Shown here one piece after another: positions 38,079 through 40,040 of a stretch of 40,040 nt of DNA (positions are counted from its first letter, which is position 1; each line of letters begins with the position of its first letter). The DNA lies in contig WGCA01000067.1 of the NCBI GenBank assembly GCA_015494065.1, positions 1 to 40,040 of the forward strand, written 5' to 3'. The position numbers were made by a program, and so were the translations under genes. The notes under the pieces are model-generated. The model saw only the letters and a list, made by a program, of their open reading frames with translations, was not told the origin of the DNA and searched no databases. Origin of the DNA: Thermodesulfobacteriaceae bacterium (lineage in GTDB: Bacteria; Desulfobacterota; Thermodesulfobacteria; Thermodesulfobacteriales; Thermodesulfatatoraceae).

Positions 38079-40040
38079 TTAACTTTTTCGCAAAAGGCGG
38101 GCGATAGTAGTATGAAGTTCCCGAAAGCTATACGGCTTGCGTAGGAAATCCTTTATTCCCAGTGTTTCTAGTATAGAAAGGTCTAGATATTGGCCACTAG
38201 AAACTATTATCCGAATACGCGGATCGATTTCTTTAAAGGCCTTCAGGAGCTCGTGTCCGTCAAGTGAACCTTTTAGGTAAAAATCTACAATAACGAGATC
38301 GAAGGGTTTCCCTTCACGGAGAGCACGACGATAAATCTCTAGCCCTTCTTTTCCGGTGGTGGCCTCTTCCACATCAAAACCGAGGACTTCCAACATTTCT
38401 TTTAAGCCCTCTCTCAGTTGTTTTTCGTCTTCTACGATTAAAATCTTTCCATAAAATTCCGCACACCGAACTGTGTTATTGGTTTCTTTATATTCTTCGC
38501 CTTTTTGTTCTCTTTCTTTGGCGGGAAGATAAATTTCAAAAAGGGCTCCTCCGTTGGGAGACCCTTCCACCCTAATTTTCCCACCGTGATTTTTGATTAT
38601 AGAATATACCGTGGCTAAACCCAGGCCGGTTCCGGTCTCTTTGGTAGTAAAAAAGGGGTGAAAAATCTTATCCCTGATATTAGCCGGAATCCCTGGACCT
38701 TCGTCAGCTACTGAAATATATAAATACAACCCGGGTTTGAGCTCCGGATCGTCTTTAATTTCTACTACCGAAGTTTTAACCCATATACGACCTTTTCCTC
38801 CCATAGCCTCGATAGCATTTAGAAATAAATTTTGGAATACTTGTAATAATTGATGTCTATCACCTATGACACAACAAAGATCAGGAGGAAAATCCAAAAT
38901 TAATTCACAACTAGTTCCTTTGAAAGTTATTTCAGCTGCTTCCTTGATAATAGGTGGTAAACTTACTTTTTGTTTTTTAGGCAAACCGCCTTTAGTTATT
39001 GCTAAAAGTCTCGAAGTAAAATCTTTTCCCTTTAAACAAAGTTTTTTTGCTTTTTCTACATAGTCAGAACACTGATTAGGCTTTAGCAAAGCCATTTCAA
39101 GATACGAAAGAATAGCAGCTAATAGATTATTAAAATCATGAGATAATCCGCCGGCAGTTAAAGCAAGAATTTCTAAACGACTTAATAATTCCTGTCTTTC
39201 TTCGAGGATTTTCTCTTTAGTTATATCTTCTATAATAGCAAGAAAATTAATATTACTCTCGTCTTTAATGGCCGAAAATAAAATACGTGCATAAAAATTT
39301 GAACCATCTTTTCTGGTAAGAATTAATTCCTTTTTGATTGGAAAATCTAAATTATCCGATATTTCTTCAAATATTTCTAATTCACAACCATAGAGATCTT
39401 CTAGCGAATATCCAGTCATTTCAGAATAAGATTTATTAAAATATTGAACACGTTTATTAGAATCAACCAAAACAATACCTACAGGGGACTGAGATACCGC
39501 CAATGCAAACTTTTTTAACTCTGAAGATAGGGCTTTTGTTTTAGATAATAAAGCCTGCAAATTGGCTATGTTCTTATAAAGATTTTGAGCAAATTCATTT
39601 ATCGTATTTTTAAGGTCTACAATTTCAGAAAAGCAGGGATCATGTTTGATAGTTTGTGATAAATCAGCAGATAATTTACTTGTATCTTCATGAAGCTTTT
39701 TAATATCATTTAATAAACAGCCAAAAAGCATATAGCCCAAAAACAAAGTTATCAAAAATGAAATTAACAAACATGATAAAATAACAAATATAGCATTACG
39801 TAAAAAAACAACTTTTTTTGAAAGTTTATTTTCAATACTAGAAATAACAAGCAAAAATTTTTCGTTTTCCTGTGCAGATTTAGAAAGAGATCTATACAAT
39901 AGACGACTAACTTTTTTAAATTTTTTAACCAAGCGAGATAATTGATTTAAGTTTTTAGTATAAACTTCTACAAAATTTTTATTAATTCTATTGCCAGAAA
40001 CAGAACGCAATTCGTTTAATAAAGAGAAAAGATCATTCAA
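38079..40040 (-). CDS. Hybrid sensor histidine kinase (cut by right edge)
   Basis: The visible 653 residues contain a helical N-terminal portion, a transmembrane segment (about 82-108), a HAMP-like or coiled linker, a PAS domain (about 170-285, with VGIVLVDSNKRVQYFNKSYS and the NFYARILFSAI strand) and a HisKA box GLSHDFNNLLAAILSYLEMA. The ATPase domain has FLNAIEAMGG, DEGPGIP and GTGLGLATVYSIIKNHGG. A C-terminal receiver follows (ILIVEDEKQLREGL, acceptor Asp in VIVDFYLKG, FLRKPYSF). The frame is open to the last base, so the true start and any periplasmic sensor lie outside. Bases above about 38820 are strongly AT-rich (25-35 % GC in the lines counted) but below that about 43-52 %. No partner regulator is visible. 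Confidence 0.92.
   Translation of the reverse strand: MNDLFSLLNELRSVSGNRINKNFVEVYTKNLNQLSRLVKKFKKVSRLLYRSLSKSAQENEKFLLVISSIENKLSKKVVFLRNAIFVILSCLLISFLITLFLGYMLFGCLLNDIKKLHEDTSKLSADLSQTIKHDPCFSEIVDLKNTINEFAQNLYKNIANLQALLSKTKALSSELKKFALAVSQSPVGIVLVDSNKRVQYFNKSYSEMTGYSLEDLYGCELEIFEEISDNLDFPIKKELILTRKDGSNFYARILFSAIKDESNINFLAIIEDITKEKILEERQELLSRLEILALTAGGLSHDFNNLLAAILSYLEMALLKPNQCSDYVEKAKKLCLKGKDFTSRLLAITKGGLPKKQKVSLPPIIKEAAEITFKGTSCELILDFPPDLCCVIGDRHQLLQVFQNLFLNAIEAMGGKGRIWVKTSVVEIKDDPELKPGLYLYISVADEGPGIPANIRDKIFHPFFTTKETGTGLGLATVYSIIKNHGGKIRVEGSPNGGALFEIYLPAKEREQKGEEYKETNNTVRCAEFYGKILIVEDEKQLREGLKEMLEVLGFDVEEATTGKEGLEIYRRALREGKPFDLVIVDFYLKGSLDGHELLKAFKEIDPRIRIIVSSGQYLDLSILETLGIKDFLRKPYSFRELHTTIARLLRKS

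Noticed and set aside
38030-38080. GGAATGACGG fragment near 38068 as another copy of the 80-bp repeat
   Set aside because: Only about ten bases resemble repeat ends found in other genomes, and no paired end is present nearby.
1-40040. CRISPR array, tRNA, rRNA, integrase or insertion sequence
   Set aside because: No regularly spaced repeats, tRNA-like cloverleaf or transposase motifs were recognised when reading the window and its open frames.

Overview
This 40 kb window looks like the chromosome of a Gram-negative, anaerobic, probably thermophilic bacterium, most likely Thermodesulfobacteriota/Desulfobacterota. That placement is inferred from gene content: a Desulfovibrio-type napMADGH nitrate reductase set, an XXXCH-type protein, a MoeA-like molybdopterin protein with a cysteine tail, and tightly overlapping operons rich in Lys/Glu/Arg proteins. 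No rRNA, tRNA, CRISPR array, transposase or phage gene was found, and no stretch over 300 bases lacks a gene.

Layout. 1-1515: the end of a sensor kinase and its OmpR-type response regulator. 1469-8174 (minus): an XXXCH/amphi-Trp-like protein, an outer-membrane beta-barrel protein, then napM-napA-napD-napG-napH, with hairpins between barrel and napM and between napA and napD. 8298-10949 (plus): alaS, followed by an 80-bp inverted-repeat element. 11096-28576: a large lipid island. 28661-34412: a hexapeptide acyltransferase, then a minus-strand housekeeping operon (phoH, MoeA-like, YggT, DivIVA, DUF167, HAD phosphatase, RNA m5C methyltransferase and its detached C-terminal domain). 34488-37997 (minus): two abutting ClC-CBS genes. 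38079-40040 (minus): a hybrid sensor kinase cut by the right edge.

The lipid island is the most interesting part. The minus operon 28576-22143 encodes an acyl-AMP/ACP ligase, an SDR reductase, an acyl carrier protein, a serine palmitoyltransferase, a GT4 glycosyltransferase and a CDP-glycerol-glycerophosphotransferase-like protein. This matches the known bacterial ceramide gene set (spt, acp, acyl-ACP synthetase, cerR). A GNAT-fold protein at 13604-14722 is a candidate for the missing ceramide synthase. Between these halves, the plus operon 18515-22153 encodes a CDP-alcohol phosphatidyltransferase, a DAGK-fold lipid kinase, a Tam41-like CDP-lipid synthase and an LptB ATPase. A second plus operon (14783-17636) encodes a nucleotidyltransferase with LptF and LptG. 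A minus operon (14722-11096) adds another nucleotidyltransferase and an MsbA-like flippase.

Working model (inference): ceramide is made by Spt/ACP/ligase/reductase/GNAT, phosphorylated by the lipid kinase, activated to a CDP-lipid by the Tam41-like enzyme, given a phospho-head group by the CDP-alcohol transferase, further decorated by the glycosyl- and glycerophosphotransferases, flipped by the MsbA-like protein and exported by an LptBFG engine. Ceramide synthesis is the best supported part. The CDP-ceramide step and dedicated export are hypotheses.
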